Part shown: positions 1 to 7,045 of the stretch, in pieces
How positions within the stretch are numbered: position 1 is the first letter of the stretch
How the letters are laid out: every line of letters starts with the position of its first letter
Source of the DNA: an uncultured Haloferula sp.
GTDB taxonomy: Bacteria; Verrucomicrobiota; Verrucomicrobiae; Verrucomicrobiales; Akkermansiaceae
Assembly (NCBI GenBank): GCA_946481625.1
Contig: CAMLOZ010000124.1
Location: 1-8,291, forward strand
DNA length: 8,291 nucleotides
Reading direction: 5' to 3'
The notes under the pieces: generated by a model
Seen by the model: the letters and a program-made list of their open reading frames with translations, nothing else
Told to the model about the DNA's origin: nothing
Database searches by the model: none
Position numbers and translations under genes: made by a program

Positions 1-217
1 CGAAGAGATCGAGCTGAGACGGGGCGCCGATCAGGGAGATGTAGATCGCCCGCTTCGCCTTCGGCGCGATGTGGGGCAGTGCCGCCTCGACCGCGGAGGG
101 GAACGCGCGTCCGCTTCCCAGTAGCGATGAGAGCGCCGCTACCCCCAGCCCCGTCCCGTTCTTCCGGAAGAACTGCCGGCGCGTGATCGCCGAATTGTAG
201 TCGTGGAGCGTGTTCAT
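1..217 (-). CDS. DUF1501 family protein, N-terminal part only (cut by the window edge)
   Basis: This is the first 72 codons of a minus-strand gene that runs off the left edge. The ATG at 217-215 follows the stop codon of the PSCyt1/DUF1553 gene after only 2 bp, so the two are almost certainly co-transcribed and perhaps translationally coupled. Residues 12-16 (TRRQF) give a twin-arginine motif, followed by a hydrophobic stretch (about 21-35), so export by the Tat system is predicted. Residues about 48-72 run PHIAPKAKRAIYI...GAPSQLDLF, matching the start of the DUF1501 domain, where most members have a GGPSQ/H-LDLFD-like motif. DUF1501 proteins are distantly related to the sulfatase/alkaline phosphatase fold and are typically encoded next to PSCyt1-DUF1549-DUF1553 genes in Planctomycetes and Verrucomicrobia. 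Their biochemical role is not established. Only the N-terminus is visible, so active-site content cannot be judged. Confidence 0.9.
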   Translation of the reverse strand, partial: MNTLHDYNSAITRRQFFRKNGTGLGVAALSSLLGSGRAFPSAVEAALPHIAPKAKRAIYISLIGAPSQLDLF

Positions 218-219
218 TG

Positions 220-3200
220 CTATTTGTTCAGCGTCTCGTCGAGGTTGAGGATCTGGCTTGCCACCAGGGTCCACGCGGCGAGCTCCGGCACATCCAACTT
301 CGGGTTCGCCTTCGTTTCGCCGTTCGAGATCATCGCTTGCGCCGCCTTCGAATCGGCGCGGTATGCGGCCAGCGCCGCGTCCAGGGTGTCCAGCGCCAGC
401 TTGCGCTCGTCGTCGTTGAAGCTCCGCGCGAGCAAGCGCTCCGTGATGAAATCCAAGCGTGCCGCGGGATCGCTGCCCGCCTCCATCGCATGCTCGGCCA
501 GCCGCCGCGACGCCTCGACGAACTGCGGGTCGTTCAATGTCACGAAGGCTTGAAGCGGCGTGTTCGTGCGGTCCCGCCGCACGCAGAAGACTTCGCGCGA
601 GGGCGCGTTAAGAATCTCCATCGCCGGATGCGGGGCCGTGCGCTTCCAGAAGGTGTAGAGCGAGCGGCGGTAGAGGCCTTCGCCCGAATCCGGGCGATAG
701 TTCCGCGTGTTCGACTGCGGCATCGCCACCGCTTCCCAGATGCCTTCCGGCTGGTAAGGCTTCGCCGGCGGCCCGCCGACCTTGCCCGAGAGCAAACCCG
801 CGGCCGAGAGCGCCATGTCGCGCACCAGTTCCGCATCCATGCGGTAGCGCGGGCCGCGGGAGGCGAGGCGGTTCGATGGATCCTTCTCCAGCTTGTCGGG
901 CGAGATCCGGCCCGACTGCCGGTAGGCGGCGGAGGTCACGATGAGCTTCAGCATGTGGCGGTAGTCCCACTTCGAGCCGACGAACTCCGTCGCCAGCCAA
1001 TCGAGCAGCTTGGGGTGGCTGGGGCGAGCGCCCATGATGCCGAAGTCGTCGTTGGTTTCCACGATCCCGGTGCCGAAGAAGTAGTACCAGGTGCGGTTCA
1101 TCGTCACGCGGGCGGGCAGGGGATTCGCCGGATCGTTCAACCAGCGCGCGAGCCCCAGGCGGTTCCTCGGAGCGTCGGCGGCCATCGGCGGAAGTACGGC
1201 GGGCGTCGTAGGTGTCACCCGCTCGCCCTTGTCCGAATACACCCCGCGCGTCAGCACGTGGGCGAAGGGTTCACCCTCCCGTTCCTCCATCACCAGCGAG
1301 ACCGATCCCCGCTCCCGGAGCGTGCTCTGCTCGGACTTCAGCTTGTCCAGCTTCACCTGAAGCTCCCGCGAGGGGGCATCCACGTTCACCAGGAAATACT
1401 GGTAGAGCGAGTCCACCTGTTCCTTGGACCGCTGCCCGACCGGAGTCGCCACGACGCTCTGGAGCAAGCTGTTCTGGGCGAGCGTGGCGATCTCCTGCGG
1501 CGACAGCAGGCGGCGGTAGAAGCGGAAGTCCTGCAATGCGACCTTCCCGTTCAGCTTGGAATCGCCGCCATCGCGGGCACCGAAGCGGAGCTGCACGTCC
1601 GTCTCGATCGTGCCGCCCACGGTGTTCGGATAGGGACCCACGTTGATCCGCTTGCCGTCCACGTAGATCGAACTTGCCTCATGGCCGGAGCGGGTGCCGT
1701 CGAAGGTGACCATCACGTGGTGCCACTTGCCGGACTCCAACGCCTCGGGTGCCACGATCTTGTTCGCGGCCTTGTCCCATGAATCGATCACGTGGGCCGC
1801 GGGTTGGCCGCCTTGGAGGTAGAGGTCCCAGCCGCGGAAGGACTGCGCCGGATTCATCCGCGCCACCACCGCGCCGGTCGGCTTGCCCTCGATGCGGATG
1901 AAGCCGCCGTAAGTGATCCGATCGCCGCGCGAGAAGTTGCCCAGGTCGCCGAGGTCCACCGGGCCGTCGCTGATCACCGGAGCCATTCCCAGGGGCGCAG
2001 GGATGCGCGAAACGTTCGCCGGCCACTCCCGCGATTGGCCGTCCACCAGGCCGCGCAAGGGACCCTCGGATTCGGTGAGCGGAAGATGCAGCGCCAGGGT
2101 CGAGTCGATCTCGCGCGTGGGTTCGATCGTGGCGTTCGCCAGCCAGGCGTCGAAGTCCGGGCGCGCCGCCGCCTTCCGCGCCACGAGCTGCTTGTCGGTC
2201 TCCGCGATCTCCGAAGCCACGCTACCCCAGCGCTGGCGGTCTTCCAGCAGCGGCACGAAGACGTTGGGCGGATGCTCCGCGTTGTTGCCGTCCAGCGCGG
2301 ACATGGGCGTGTTCCGGAAGAACGCGGTAAGCGAATAGAATTCCTTGGTCGAAACGGGATCGAACTTGTGGTCGTGGCAGGCGGCGCAGCCGGTGGTCAA
2401 CCCGAGCCAGACCGCGGACACGGTTTCCACGCGGTCCTTCGCGTAGATCGCATCGTACTCTTCCGAGATTGCTCCGCCTTCCCCGGTGGTCGCCAGGCAA
2501 CGGCTGAATCCCGTGGCGACTTGCTGGTCCAAGGTCCGGTCCGGCAACATGTCGCCCGCGATTTGTTCCAGCGTGAATTGATCCCAGGGCATGTTCGCCT
2601 TGAAGGCGCGCACGACCCAATCGCGGTAGGGCCAGATCGCCCGGTAATTGTCGATGTGGATGCCGTGCGTGTCGGCATAGCGTGCCGCGTCCAGCCAGTG
2701 CCGCGCGAAATGTTCGGCACTCTCCGTGGTGGCGAGCAGCTTGTCCGCCGCCTCTTGGACGGCAGCATCGGGATTGGCGGCCGCGGCTTGCTCGAAGGCC
2801 GCCACCTCCGGCGGCGAGGGCGGCAAGCCGGTGAGGTCGAGATGCATGCGCCGGTAGAAGCGCGCCGGGTCTTCGGGCGGATTCGGTTTTAACCCCGCGT
2901 CCTCCAGCTTCGCGGCGATGAAGCGGTCGATCGGGTTCTTCGCCCAATCCTTCCCCGCCTCGGGCAGGTTCGGGCGCTTGGGCGCAATGAAAGACCAGTG
3001 TGCCTCGTAGGGCGCGCCTTGCTCGATCCACTTTTCCAGCAGCGCGATCTGGTCCGTTCCCAAGGTCTTGTGGGAAGCGGGCGGTGGCATGATCTTCTCC
3101 GGATCTTTCTCGTGGATCAGTTGGACGAGCCGCGATTCGCCCGGCTTGCCCTTCACGATCACCGGTTTGCCGTCCTCGCGGAGGGCGAAGGCCTCCTTTT

Positions 3201-3477
3201 CGATATCCAAACGCAGGGGTGCCGATTTCGGCTCCCGGGTCCCGCTGTCCGGTCCATGGCAGTGGTAGCAGTACTCCGAGAGCACCGGTTGGACGTGCTC
3301 GTTGAAGGAGACCGTTTCCGGAAGCCGGGCCGCTCCGGGCTTCGGCGCTTCGACGGCAGGAACCGCCTCGTGACCTCCCGAGCGTGCGACCACCACCTGC
3401 TTCTCGCACGAGGCAACGCACAGGCAGGCTGCCGCCGCCCCTAGAATCCTGCGGAGATAGGGTGAGGTGAAAGTCAT
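220..3477 (-). CDS. PSCyt1-DUF1549-LamG-DUF1553 exported lipoprotein (Planctomycete-type cytochrome c)
   Basis: A protein of 1085 residues from the ATG at 3477. A TTG at 3501 would add 8 residues, but the ATG places a clean signal peptide at the N-terminus. Positions from the ATG: a hydrophobic segment ends in a lipobox VASC with Cys24, so it is a predicted lipoprotein. PSCyt1 domain about 55-155, with one c-type heme motif CYHCH (70-74) and MPPP (130-133), whose Met is a candidate distal ligand. DUF1549 about 175-410, with the conserved GCAACHDHKFDP (363-374). A LamG/concanavalin-like domain about 450-670 (GKWHHVMVTFDG near 583, FRFYRRLLSPQEI near 651). DUF1553 about 770-1075 (NRTWYYFFGTGIV near 794, NAPSREVFCVRRDRTNTPLQ near 957). 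The family is abundant in polysaccharide-degrading Planctomycetes and Verrucomicrobia and often lies near sulfatases, but no reaction is known. A redox or glycan-related role outside the cytoplasm is inference. No Shine-Dalgarno precedes either start. The DUF1501 gene follows after 2 bp. Confidence 0.93.
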   Translation of the reverse strand: MTFTSPYLRRILGAAAACLCVASCEKQVVVARSGGHEAVPAVEAPKPGAARLPETVSFNEHVQPVLSEYCYHCHGPDSGTREPKSAPLRLDIEKEAFALREDGKPVIVKGKPGESRLVQLIHEKDPEKIMPPPASHKTLGTDQIALLEKWIEQGAPYEAHWSFIAPKRPNLPEAGKDWAKNPIDRFIAAKLEDAGLKPNPPEDPARFYRRMHLDLTGLPPSPPEVAAFEQAAAANPDAAVQEAADKLLATTESAEHFARHWLDAARYADTHGIHIDNYRAIWPYRDWVVRAFKANMPWDQFTLEQIAGDMLPDRTLDQQVATGFSRCLATTGEGGAISEEYDAIYAKDRVETVSAVWLGLTTGCAACHDHKFDPVSTKEFYSLTAFFRNTPMSALDGNNAEHPPNVFVPLLEDRQRWGSVASEIAETDKQLVARKAAARPDFDAWLANATIEPTREIDSTLALHLPLTESEGPLRGLVDGQSREWPANVSRIPAPLGMAPVISDGPVDLGDLGNFSRGDRITYGGFIRIEGKPTGAVVARMNPAQSFRGWDLYLQGGQPAAHVIDSWDKAANKIVAPEALESGKWHHVMVTFDGTRSGHEASSIYVDGKRINVGPYPNTVGGTIETDVQLRFGARDGGDSKLNGKVALQDFRFYRRLLSPQEIATLAQNSLLQSVVATPVGQRSKEQVDSLYQYFLVNVDAPSRELQVKLDKLKSEQSTLRERGSVSLVMEEREGEPFAHVLTRGVYSDKGERVTPTTPAVLPPMAADAPRNRLGLARWLNDPANPLPARVTMNRTWYYFFGTGIVETNDDFGIMGARPSHPKLLDWLATEFVGSKWDYRHMLKLIVTSAAYRQSGRISPDKLEKDPSNRLASRGPRYRMDAELVRDMALSAAGLLSGKVGGPPAKPYQPEGIWEAVAMPQSNTRNYRPDSGEGLYRRSLYTFWKRTAPHPAMEILNAPSREVFCVRRDRTNTPLQAFVTLNDPQFVEASRRLAEHAMEAGSDPAARLDFITERLLARSFNDDERKLALDTLDAALAAYRADSKAAQAMISNGETKANPKLDVPELAAWTLVASQILNLDETLNK

Positions 3478-3609
3478 TTCAAAGCTGATTTTATGATGCA
3501 AAATGCGGATCGCTGCTGAACTGCTCCAAACGAGCTGGGGGCTCTGGTACTTTCAAGCTGTAAGAAATCCGGCTTGCCGGGGACCCGCGGACGCGCCCGA
3601 CTTCTCACC
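3478..3609. other. Divergent intergenic region between the PSCyt1 gene and the 191-residue protein gene
   Basis: These 132 bp separate two divergently transcribed genes and must carry both promoters. On the minus strand TAAAAT (plus-strand 3493-3488) resembles a -10 box and lies about 11 nt before the ATG of the large lipoprotein, which would give a very short leader. No convincing -35 element pairs with it. A 4-bp-stem palindrome, CCGGCTTGCCGG, is at 3569-3580. No Shine-Dalgarno is visible before either start codon. Promoter calls here are weak. Confidence 0.3.
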
Positions 3610-4185
3610 ATGGCGCAAGACGACGTGGAAAAGAAGTCCCCGGTTTATGCGACCTTTGTATTTTCCTCCTGCCCGCTCCTCCCGGAGGTCACCCATCCGC
3701 ACGGCCACATGGTCACGCGGGTCCATGCTCCGGAGAAGGGCGAGCGCTACTATCTGGCCGCCCTCTGCTACGCCCAGTCCCTCTGGCGCGAGGGAAAACC
3801 GGCCCAAGCGATCCTCCAGCTCAACAAGGCCTTCATGGCCGATCTCCGGGGGGACGAGCCGGTACTATCCGACCACCCGCCGCCCTACGGGGTGCTGTGC
3901 TGGTTCCTCGGGAACCGGCCCGCCGACCGCTTCCTCGGCAATCCGGTCCGGCATTTCCAGCACCTCGCCACCCGGGTGAGCGGCGAGCGCAGGGAGATCC
4001 GCGCCTGGCGGGCGTGGGCGTGCTTCCATCTTTCCCGGAAAATTCTCCCGGCGGATGAATTTCCTCCGGACGGCGAGCAAGTGGCCAAGGAGGGAATTGT
4101 CTTCCCGGATTGGCGGGAAGTCCTCGGTGCCATCTCCCGCTTGGGTTGGAGCGGGGAACCGGATCAATTGAAGAAGCTCCTGTGA
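3610..4185 (+). CDS. Hypothetical protein, possible TPR-like helical repeat
   Basis: A protein of 191 residues from the ATG at 3610. An in-frame TTG at 3574 would add 12 residues that look like translated non-coding sequence (PGTRGRAR). I do not recognise the family. There is no signal peptide and no membrane segment, so it is probably cytoplasmic. Residues about 44-79 (ERYYLAALCYAQSLWREGKPAQ, then AILQLNKAF) form a helix-turn-helix pair with the spacing and the small/aromatic pattern of a tetratricopeptide repeat. A second helical stretch, REIRAWRAWACFHLSRKIL, follows in the C-terminal half. The N-terminal region has several histidines (H29, H31, H33, H39) of unknown meaning. The gene is divergent from the PSCyt1 operon, and its last 22 bp overlap the end of the convergent TatD-like gene. 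The codon pattern matches its neighbours and the reading frame is open throughout, so I regard it as a real gene of unknown function. Confidence 0.75.
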   Translation: MAQDDVEKKSPVYATFVFSSCPLLPEVTHPHGHMVTRVHAPEKGERYYLAALCYAQSLWREGKPAQAILQLNKAFMADLRGDEPVLSDHPPPYGVLCWFLGNRPADRFLGNPVRHFQHLATRVSGERREIRAWRAWACFHLSRKILPADEFPPDGEQVAKEGIVFPDWREVLGAISRLGWSGEPDQLKKLL

Positions 4186-4934
4186 TTTCCCGCAGTGACT
4201 TCGGCCAAGCTCGCCACGAGCATTCCCAGGTGGGCGGCCAGTCCCTCCGCGATCCGTGGCAGATTCGCCGGATGATTCATTCCTTCCAGCGGATGGGAGA
4301 CGTACTCGGCCGGCGGCATCATTTCCGGGGCGTCCGTCTCCAGGAGGAGACGTTCCGGCGGCACCGACTTGAATGCTTCCAGCACTTTCGCTTTCCGGGG
4401 TTGAAGGAAATAACCGGAGAAGGAGAAGCTGGCTCCCAACGGCACCAGCCTCGCGACGAGTTCGGATGATCCTCCGAAGGAATGCAGGAGGAACTTTTCC
4501 GGTGGAGCTTCCCGGGTGAAGGCGTCGAACAAGGGTTCCCAAGCTTTCAATGCGTGGATGGTCGCCGGTAGTCCTCGTTCCCGTGCAAGCGCCAGTTGCG
4601 GGAGGAACACCTGACTTTGTTCATCGAGCGACGGGCCTTCGATCCAACCATCCAGGCCGATCTCCCCCACCGATGCGCCGGGAAAGCGGTCGAGCCATCC
4701 TTCAAGCTGGGTCAGCCATTCTTCCGACCTCGCGGCCGCATACCAGGGATGAAGCCCGAAGGCAGGCCGGACGAAATCCGGATACTGTTCCGCCAGTCGG
4801 GCGACCGTCTCCCAGTCGCTCTCGCGGGTGCCGTTCACCACGCATCCCGCGATCCCCGCCTCGCGCATCTCCGCGATGATCCGCCCGGGATCATGGAAGC
4901 GCTGGAGATGATTGTGGGAATCGAAGAGGAGCAT
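4164..4934 (-). CDS. TatD-family metal-dependent hydrolase
   Basis: A protein of 256 residues, the usual TatD length. The motifs appear in family order: DSHNHL with metal-ligand His7 and His9, GLHPWY (60-65), GEIGLD with Glu91 bridging the metals, IHALKAWEP with His127, HSFGGS with His151, and LLETDAPEM with Asp201. All the ligands expected for the two-metal amidohydrolase-type TIM barrel are present. Characterised TatD-type proteins are Mg-dependent 3'-5' DNA/RNA exonucleases or deoxyribonucleases; others in this wide family have unknown substrates, so the specific substrate here is open. The third motif reads IHALKAW rather than the commoner IHxRxA, and the C-terminal part is somewhat divergent, so a TatD-like side branch is possible. 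The protein has no signal peptide and should be cytoplasmic. The ATG lies 9 bp after the RidA-like stop, and a GGAG that overlaps that stop may help initiation. The 3' end overlaps the convergent gene by 22 bp. Confidence 0.9.
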   Translation of the reverse strand: MLLFDSHNHLQRFHDPGRIIAEMREAGIAGCVVNGTRESDWETVARLAEQYPDFVRPAFGLHPWYAAARSEEWLTQLEGWLDRFPGASVGEIGLDGWIEGPSLDEQSQVFLPQLALARERGLPATIHALKAWEPLFDAFTREAPPEKFLLHSFGGSSELVARLVPLGASFSFSGYFLQPRKAKVLEAFKSVPPERLLLETDAPEMMPPAEYVSHPLEGMNHPANLPRIAEGLAAHLGMLVASLAEVTAGNHRSFFN

Positions 4935-4943
4935 GCGGAGACT

Positions 4944-5402
4944 CTACTCCACTTCCACGATCATGTTGATCTCGACGGCGACATTCAGCGGCAGCGCGGC
5001 GGCTCCGAGCGCGGTGCGCGAGTGCTTGCCCTTCTCTCCGAAGATCTCGATGAGCAGTTCGCTGGCTCCGTTCACCACCTGCGGGTGGCCGTAGAAGTCC
5101 GGTGCGGAATTGACGAAGCCGTTCAGGGTCACGATGCGGACCACCTTGTCGAGCGAGCCGATCTCCTGCTTCACCACGGCGAGGCGGTTTAGCACGATCA
5201 TCCGTGCGCCTTCCTGCGCCTGCTCGATGGAGACCTCCGCGGGCACCTTGCCGATGATCTTCTTCTCGCCTTCGATCGGCAGGCCGCCGGAGAGGAAGAG
5301 GAGGTTGCCGCTGCGGACGCAATTGACATAGGCGGCGACGGGGACCGGAACTTCAGGGAGTGCGAGGCCGAGGGATTCGATGCGGGCGAGGATGCTGTCC
5401 AT
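4944..5402 (-). CDS. RidA/YjgF/YER057c/UK114-superfamily protein, lacking the catalytic arginine
   Basis: A protein of 152 residues starting at the ATG 5402-5400. The open frame continues upstream to 5540, but that extension translates a heptamer repeat and part of the M23 gene and is not family-like. MDSILARIESLGLALPEV...AAYVNCVRSGNLLFLSGGLP (residues 1-42) is the characteristic start of the longer, about 150-residue RidA relatives (the YjgF_YER057c_UK114_like_1 type). The C-terminus GKHSRTALGAAALPLNVAVE carries the conserved Arg129. However, the position of Arg105 of enterobacterial RidA (in VARLP), required for hydrolysis of 2-aminoacrylate-type enamines and imines, aligns with Ala136 in AAALP. 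Imine deaminase activity is therefore not expected, as in the Rid4-7 subfamilies. The trimeric fold is presumably retained. It precedes the TatD-like gene by 9 bp, so both are likely one transcript. The ligand and role are unknown. Confidence 0.9.
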   Translation of the reverse strand: MDSILARIESLGLALPEVPVPVAAYVNCVRSGNLLFLSGGLPIEGEKKIIGKVPAEVSIEQAQEGARMIVLNRLAVVKQEIGSLDKVVRIVTLNGFVNSAPDFYGHPQVVNGASELLIEIFGEKGKHSRTALGAAALPLNVAVEINMIVEVE

Positions 5403-5412
5403 GCGGCGGAGC

Positions 5413-5454
5413 CTAGAAGCCCGAAGTTCGAAGTGAGAAGTGCCAAGTTCCAAG
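5413..5454 (-). repeat. Degenerate 7-bp tandem repeat, six units
   Basis: Read on the minus strand, six consecutive heptamers occur without a gap: CTTGGAA, CTTGGCA, CTTCTCA, CTTCGAA, CTTCGGG and CTTCTAG (plus-strand AAG ends at 5419, 5426, 5433, 5440, 5447 and 5454). Two more CTTGC-type units follow out of register (ending at 5463 and 5474). The array lies in the 82-bp gap between the M23 peptidase gene and the RidA-like gene, 11 bp before the latter's start. Similar low-complexity CTTSKNA heptamer runs are a familiar type of intergenic repeat in several high-GC environmental phyla. Function here is unknown. Confidence 0.7.
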
Positions 5455-5484
5455 AAAGGCAAGAACACTGCAAGCGGTTGAACG

Positions 5485-6546
5485 CTACGGCTGTTCCTTG
5501 GCACTTTGCTCCGCCGCGGGCACCGGCATCGGGAAGTCATCCATCAGCAAGGCGAGGAGCTGCTTGCCCGAGCGGGTCAGGTTGGCGGTATTGCCATTGC
5601 CGTCGATCAGGCCCCGGGTCAGGTAGCGATGGCCGACCTTTGAATCCCGCACCGCCGTGACGACGGGCTCCGCGACCTCGCGCTGGCTCGGCGCGATCCC
5701 GACGGTGAGGCCGGTGGCGCTGAAGGTGATTTCCCACGAGGGCGAGGGAGCGCCGATGTCGCCTTTCACCAGCCAGCGGTGGCGGCTGGCGAAGTCCCAG
5801 GAACCCTTGCGCGGTACGGTGACCTTGAAGTAGGCAGGTTGGGCGAGGACGAAGTCCTGCAGGCGCAGGGTGGGGTTCTTCTTGTGCTCGAGGAAGAGCG
5901 AGGCGACGTCCATGCCGGCGAGGTTCATGCCGTTGAAGTTGCCGTGGAAATTCGTGCCGCCGGAGAAGGCGGTGTGCCAGCCCTCGAAGTGAGTGCTCAT
6001 CAGCAGGCACATCTCAAGGTGCAGGTGGGCGCGGGTGCGGTTCAGGCCGGCACCGGTGTAGCCCATCTGGCCGATCAGGGAGCCGGTCTTGACCGGGTCG
6101 CCGGGCTTCACCTTCACGATGGAGAGGTGGGCATAGACGCTGTAAAAGGTGTCCTCTTCGAACTTGTGCTCGACCACGACGTATTTGCCGTAGTTCGAGC
6201 GGCCCGCGATGTCGCTGGCGTGGACCACGATGCCGTCGCTCACCGCGTTGACGAGATCGAGCGGGTTGCCGGCCTTGTCGCGTTTCACCGGAGCGATGTC
6301 GACGCCCTCGTGGAATTTCGTCAGGACCACGTCCTGTCCGATGCGGATCGGGGTGCGGACGAAGCCGAAGGCGCCGCCTTCCCAAGGTTTGGTGGTCACG
6401 CCCTCGAAGGTGCGGTCCACATACATGTAGAACTTCTCGGGCTCGCCGGAGAGGAGATGGTGGTTCTCCGTGGGAAGCTGGAGCTCCACGGCAGAAGCGG
6501 GAACGGGGGACAGGAGCAGGGTGGCGAGAGCGAGCGTCCGGAACAT
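5485..6546 (-). CDS. Secreted M23-family (LytM/LasA-type) metallopeptidase
   Basis: A protein of 353 residues. Residues 1-19 form a Sec signal peptide (MFRTLALATLLLSPVPASA) with an ASA cleavage site before Val20. The M23 domain covers about residues 65-185: the first zinc motif HEGVD (His79, Asp83), a central YAHLS (His140), and the second zinc motif HLHLE (His174, His176). Both signature motifs, HxxxD and HxH, are intact, so an active zinc endopeptidase is expected. M23 enzymes cut peptide crosslinks in peptidoglycan or regulate other wall hydrolases, acting in the periplasm or outside. The roughly 165-residue C-terminal part (190-353) is not a repeat or membrane anchor I recognise; it is rich in beta-type sequence and may bind substrate. 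The acidic residues and YMYVDRTFEGV segment before the domain are also unassigned. The gene starts 4 bp after the small secreted protein's stop, so both are likely one operon. There is no good Shine-Dalgarno, which fits translational coupling. Confidence 0.92.
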   Translation of the reverse strand: MFRTLALATLLLSPVPASAVELQLPTENHHLLSGEPEKFYMYVDRTFEGVTTKPWEGGAFGFVRTPIRIGQDVVLTKFHEGVDIAPVKRDKAGNPLDLVNAVSDGIVVHASDIAGRSNYGKYVVVEHKFEEDTFYSVYAHLSIVKVKPGDPVKTGSLIGQMGYTGAGLNRTRAHLHLEMCLLMSTHFEGWHTAFSGGTNFHGNFNGMNLAGMDVASLFLEHKKNPTLRLQDFVLAQPAYFKVTVPRKGSWDFASRHRWLVKGDIGAPSPSWEITFSATGLTVGIAPSQREVAEPVVTAVRDSKVGHRYLTRGLIDGNGNTANLTRSGKQLLALLMDDFPMPVPAAEQSAKEQP

Positions 6547-6550
6547 GTCG

Positions 6551-7042
6551 TTATTGTTTGCCTCGTGGCTTGGCTTCCCCGATGCGGGGAACCAGTTGGT
6601 CGAAAGCCATGATCTCCGCCTCGCCGATCCCCTTCCAGATCACCAGCATGCCGTCGTCGATCTGCTTGTCGATCAGCACGGCGTCCACGACGCGGCCGTT
6701 TACCATGGCCACGACCCAGCGGTTGACGCTGGTGGAAGTGACGGCGGACCAGCGGTTCTTCGGACCCGGTTTGAGTTGGAGCACCGCGCCGTAGCCCTCG
6801 CCGTCGCGTGACGGGAAGGGGGCGAAGCCCGCGATGTCCTTGGTGATGATTTCGGGGACGCGCTTGTAGACGAGCATCTTCCCGTTGGTGGCCTGCGGGA
6901 AGATCATCTTGGCGTTGTCGGATTGATCGGCCTGGAGATGGAAGGAGATGCCGGTCGCTTCTCCCTTCTTGCCGCTCGCGTGGAGCGGGAGCACCGCGCA
7001 GGCGGCGAGGAGGATGGCAGTAGCGAAGCGCGGCAGGGTCAT
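6551..7042 (-). CDS. Small exported protein resembling the SecD P1-head domain
   Basis: A protein of 163 residues. Residues 1-23 are a Sec signal peptide (a hydrophobic core around ATAILLAACAVLPL, probable cleavage after HAS), leaving a mature domain of about 140 residues with no membrane segment, so it is periplasmic or secreted. Residues 32-60 and 83-145 have the pattern of the SecD/SecDF periplasmic P1-head fold. In particular TSTSVNRWVVAMVNGRVVDA, followed by VLIDKQIDDGMLVIWKGI, resembles the (T..N.G..LAIVLDGRV.SAPVI...I..G...I.G) core of SecD. This is a resemblance seen by eye, not a confirmed family. No SecD membrane helices or SecF are present, so this is not a translocase subunit. It lies 4 bp upstream of the M23 peptidase gene and may serve it as a partner or chaperone (inference). 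The ATG at 7042 gives a sound signal peptide, but a GC hairpin sits where a Shine-Dalgarno would be. Confidence 0.78.
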   Translation of the reverse strand: MTLPRFATAILLAACAVLPLHASGKKGEATGISFHLQADQSDNAKMIFPQATNGKMLVYKRVPEIITKDIAGFAPFPSRDGEGYGAVLQLKPGPKNRWSAVTSTSVNRWVVAMVNGRVVDAVLIDKQIDDGMLVIWKGIGEAEIMAFDQLVPRIGEAKPRGKQ

Positions 7043-7045
7043 GAG

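Noticed and set aside
217..1782. Plus-strand open frame of 521 codons antisense to the PSCyt1/DUF1553 gene
   Set aside because: Its product is Arg/His/Val-rich low-complexity sequence without motifs, and it lies opposite well-conserved DUF1553 and LamG sequence. Long antisense frames are expected opposite GC-rich genes.
1792..2892. Plus-strand open frame of 366 codons antisense to the same gene
   Set aside because: Same reason: composition of a shadow frame opposite the conserved DUF1549 domain.
2222..3421. Minus-strand frame of 399 codons overlapping the N-terminal half of the PSCyt1 gene in another frame
   Set aside because: Gly/Arg-rich product with no motif, while the overlapping frame carries the heme and DUF1549 signatures.
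3478..3501. TTG start adding eight residues to the large lipoprotein
   Set aside because: The internal ATG at 3477 gives a standard lipoprotein signal peptide, and the extension would overlap the only -10-like sequence.
5403..5540. 46-residue N-terminal extension of the RidA-like protein
   Set aside because: It translates the heptamer repeat (giving ELGTSHFELRASR-like sequence) and the 3' end of the M23 gene. Family members begin near the MDSILARIESLGL residue.
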